From Methylopumilus sp036567085 (lineage in GTDB: Bacteria; Pseudomonadota; Gammaproteobacteria; Burkholderiales; Methylophilaceae), in assembly GCA_036567085.1 (NCBI GenBank), contig DATCVG010000020.1, positions 1-13,987 on the forward strand: 13,987 nt of DNA, written 5' to 3'. The notes beneath the pieces were generated by a model that saw only the letters and a program-made list of their open reading frames with translations, ran no database searches and was not told the origin of the DNA. Below are positions 13,805-13,987 of this stretch, piece after piece; position 1 is the first letter of the stretch, and every line of letters begins with the position of its first letter. A program made the position numbers and the translations under genes.

Positions 13805-13987
13805 TTATTGTTTGAAAAGTTTTGGCAAAAAGGCTTCAGTTAAAGAAAGAATCTTTCCGTCTTTTTCCCATTTCGATTTTCTAATCCATAAAATTTCTTC
13901 ATGGATATAGCCAAGTGATTTTAAACGTCTATATAAAATATCATCTGAATCACATAATCGATACAAAAGTGAATGTCTAAAAATTTT
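13805..13987 (-). CDS. ubiC: Chorismate--pyruvate lyase UbiC, C-terminal 60 residues (gene continues past the right edge)
   Basis: UbiC splits chorismate to 4-hydroxybenzoate and pyruvate, the first committed ubiquinone step. The frame enters at base 13987 and stops with TAA at 13807-13805. The 60 residues align by eye with the C-terminus of E. coli UbiC: RHSLLYRL with an LF-like strand, then LWIRKSKW against LWGRRSRL, and ILSLTEAFLP against LLLTELFLP. The Glu of TEAFLP corresponds to the conserved active-site Glu155 of E. coli. ubiA two genes downstream supports the call. Similarity over the rest is modest, so the assignment rests on this C-terminal block and context. Confidence 0.78.
   Translation of the reverse strand, partial: KIFRHSLLYRLCDSDDILYRRLKSLGYIHEEILWIRKSKWEKDGKILSLTEAFLPKLFKQ

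Noticed and set aside
1..13987. Mobile elements, CRISPR arrays, phage genes, toxin-antitoxin pairs or a new defence system.
   Set aside because: All 17 genes are housekeeping or envelope genes in tight order; no transposase, terminal repeats or spacer-repeat pattern was seen.

Overview
The window is a compact, AT-rich stretch of bacterial chromosome with 17 protein genes, two of them cut by the window edges. There are no RNA genes, insertion sequences, phage genes or CRISPR arrays. The order rplM-rpsI-argC-(TM/coiled-coil protein)-bactofilin-erpA next to anmK and tyrS, and the rimP-nusA-infB-rbfA-truB block, points to a betaproteobacterium. The low GC, short intergenic gaps and trimmed proteins suggest a streamlined lineage such as the freshwater or marine Methylophilaceae (Methylopumilus/OM43 type). 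That assignment is inference from gene order and base composition; no marker was searched. No clearly new multi-gene system was found. The value lies in regulatory architecture and in departures from the usual gene order.

Layout, left to right. (1) 1-5031, minus strand: the transcription/translation operon rimP, nusA, infB, rbfA, truB (truB runs off the left edge). Gaps are 2 to 39 bp and most Shine-Dalgarno sites are good. (2) 5032-5173: a leader/terminator region holding the tyrS terminator, a perfect extended -10 and a short reading frame that abuts rimP. (3) tyrS (minus) diverges from anmK (plus) across a shared 108-bp region. anmK is followed by gltA (citrate synthase, plus), which has its own TATAAT promoter. 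(4) gltA converges on erpA with only 7 bp between stop codons. The minus-strand cluster argC - membrane coiled-coil protein - bactofilin - erpA lies here. (5) rplM-rpsI form a ribosomal protein pair with a strong promoter (TTGACA, 18 bp, TAGAAT) and a strong intrinsic terminator. (6) The right end, minus strand, reads ubiC (3' end only), tonB, ubiA. tonB has a perfect -10 and a 16/19 Fur box beside it.

How the genes fit together: regions 1 and 5 are the ribosome and transcription machinery (initiation factor 2, NusA, 30S maturation factors, tRNA pseudouridylation, S9, L13). ubiC and ubiA are the first two committed steps of ubiquinone synthesis, and erpA supplies Fe-S clusters to target enzymes. 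tonB brings in energised iron or cofactor uptake and is very probably under Fur control. AnmK recycles peptidoglycan and the bactofilin/coiled-coil pair is likely envelope-associated. Points most worth a second look: a promoter placed upstream of a terminator in the rimP-nusA-infB leader, tonB lying between ubiC and ubiA, gltA sitting between anmK and erpA, a half-length coiled-coil protein, and a dyad inside the rplM promoter spacer.
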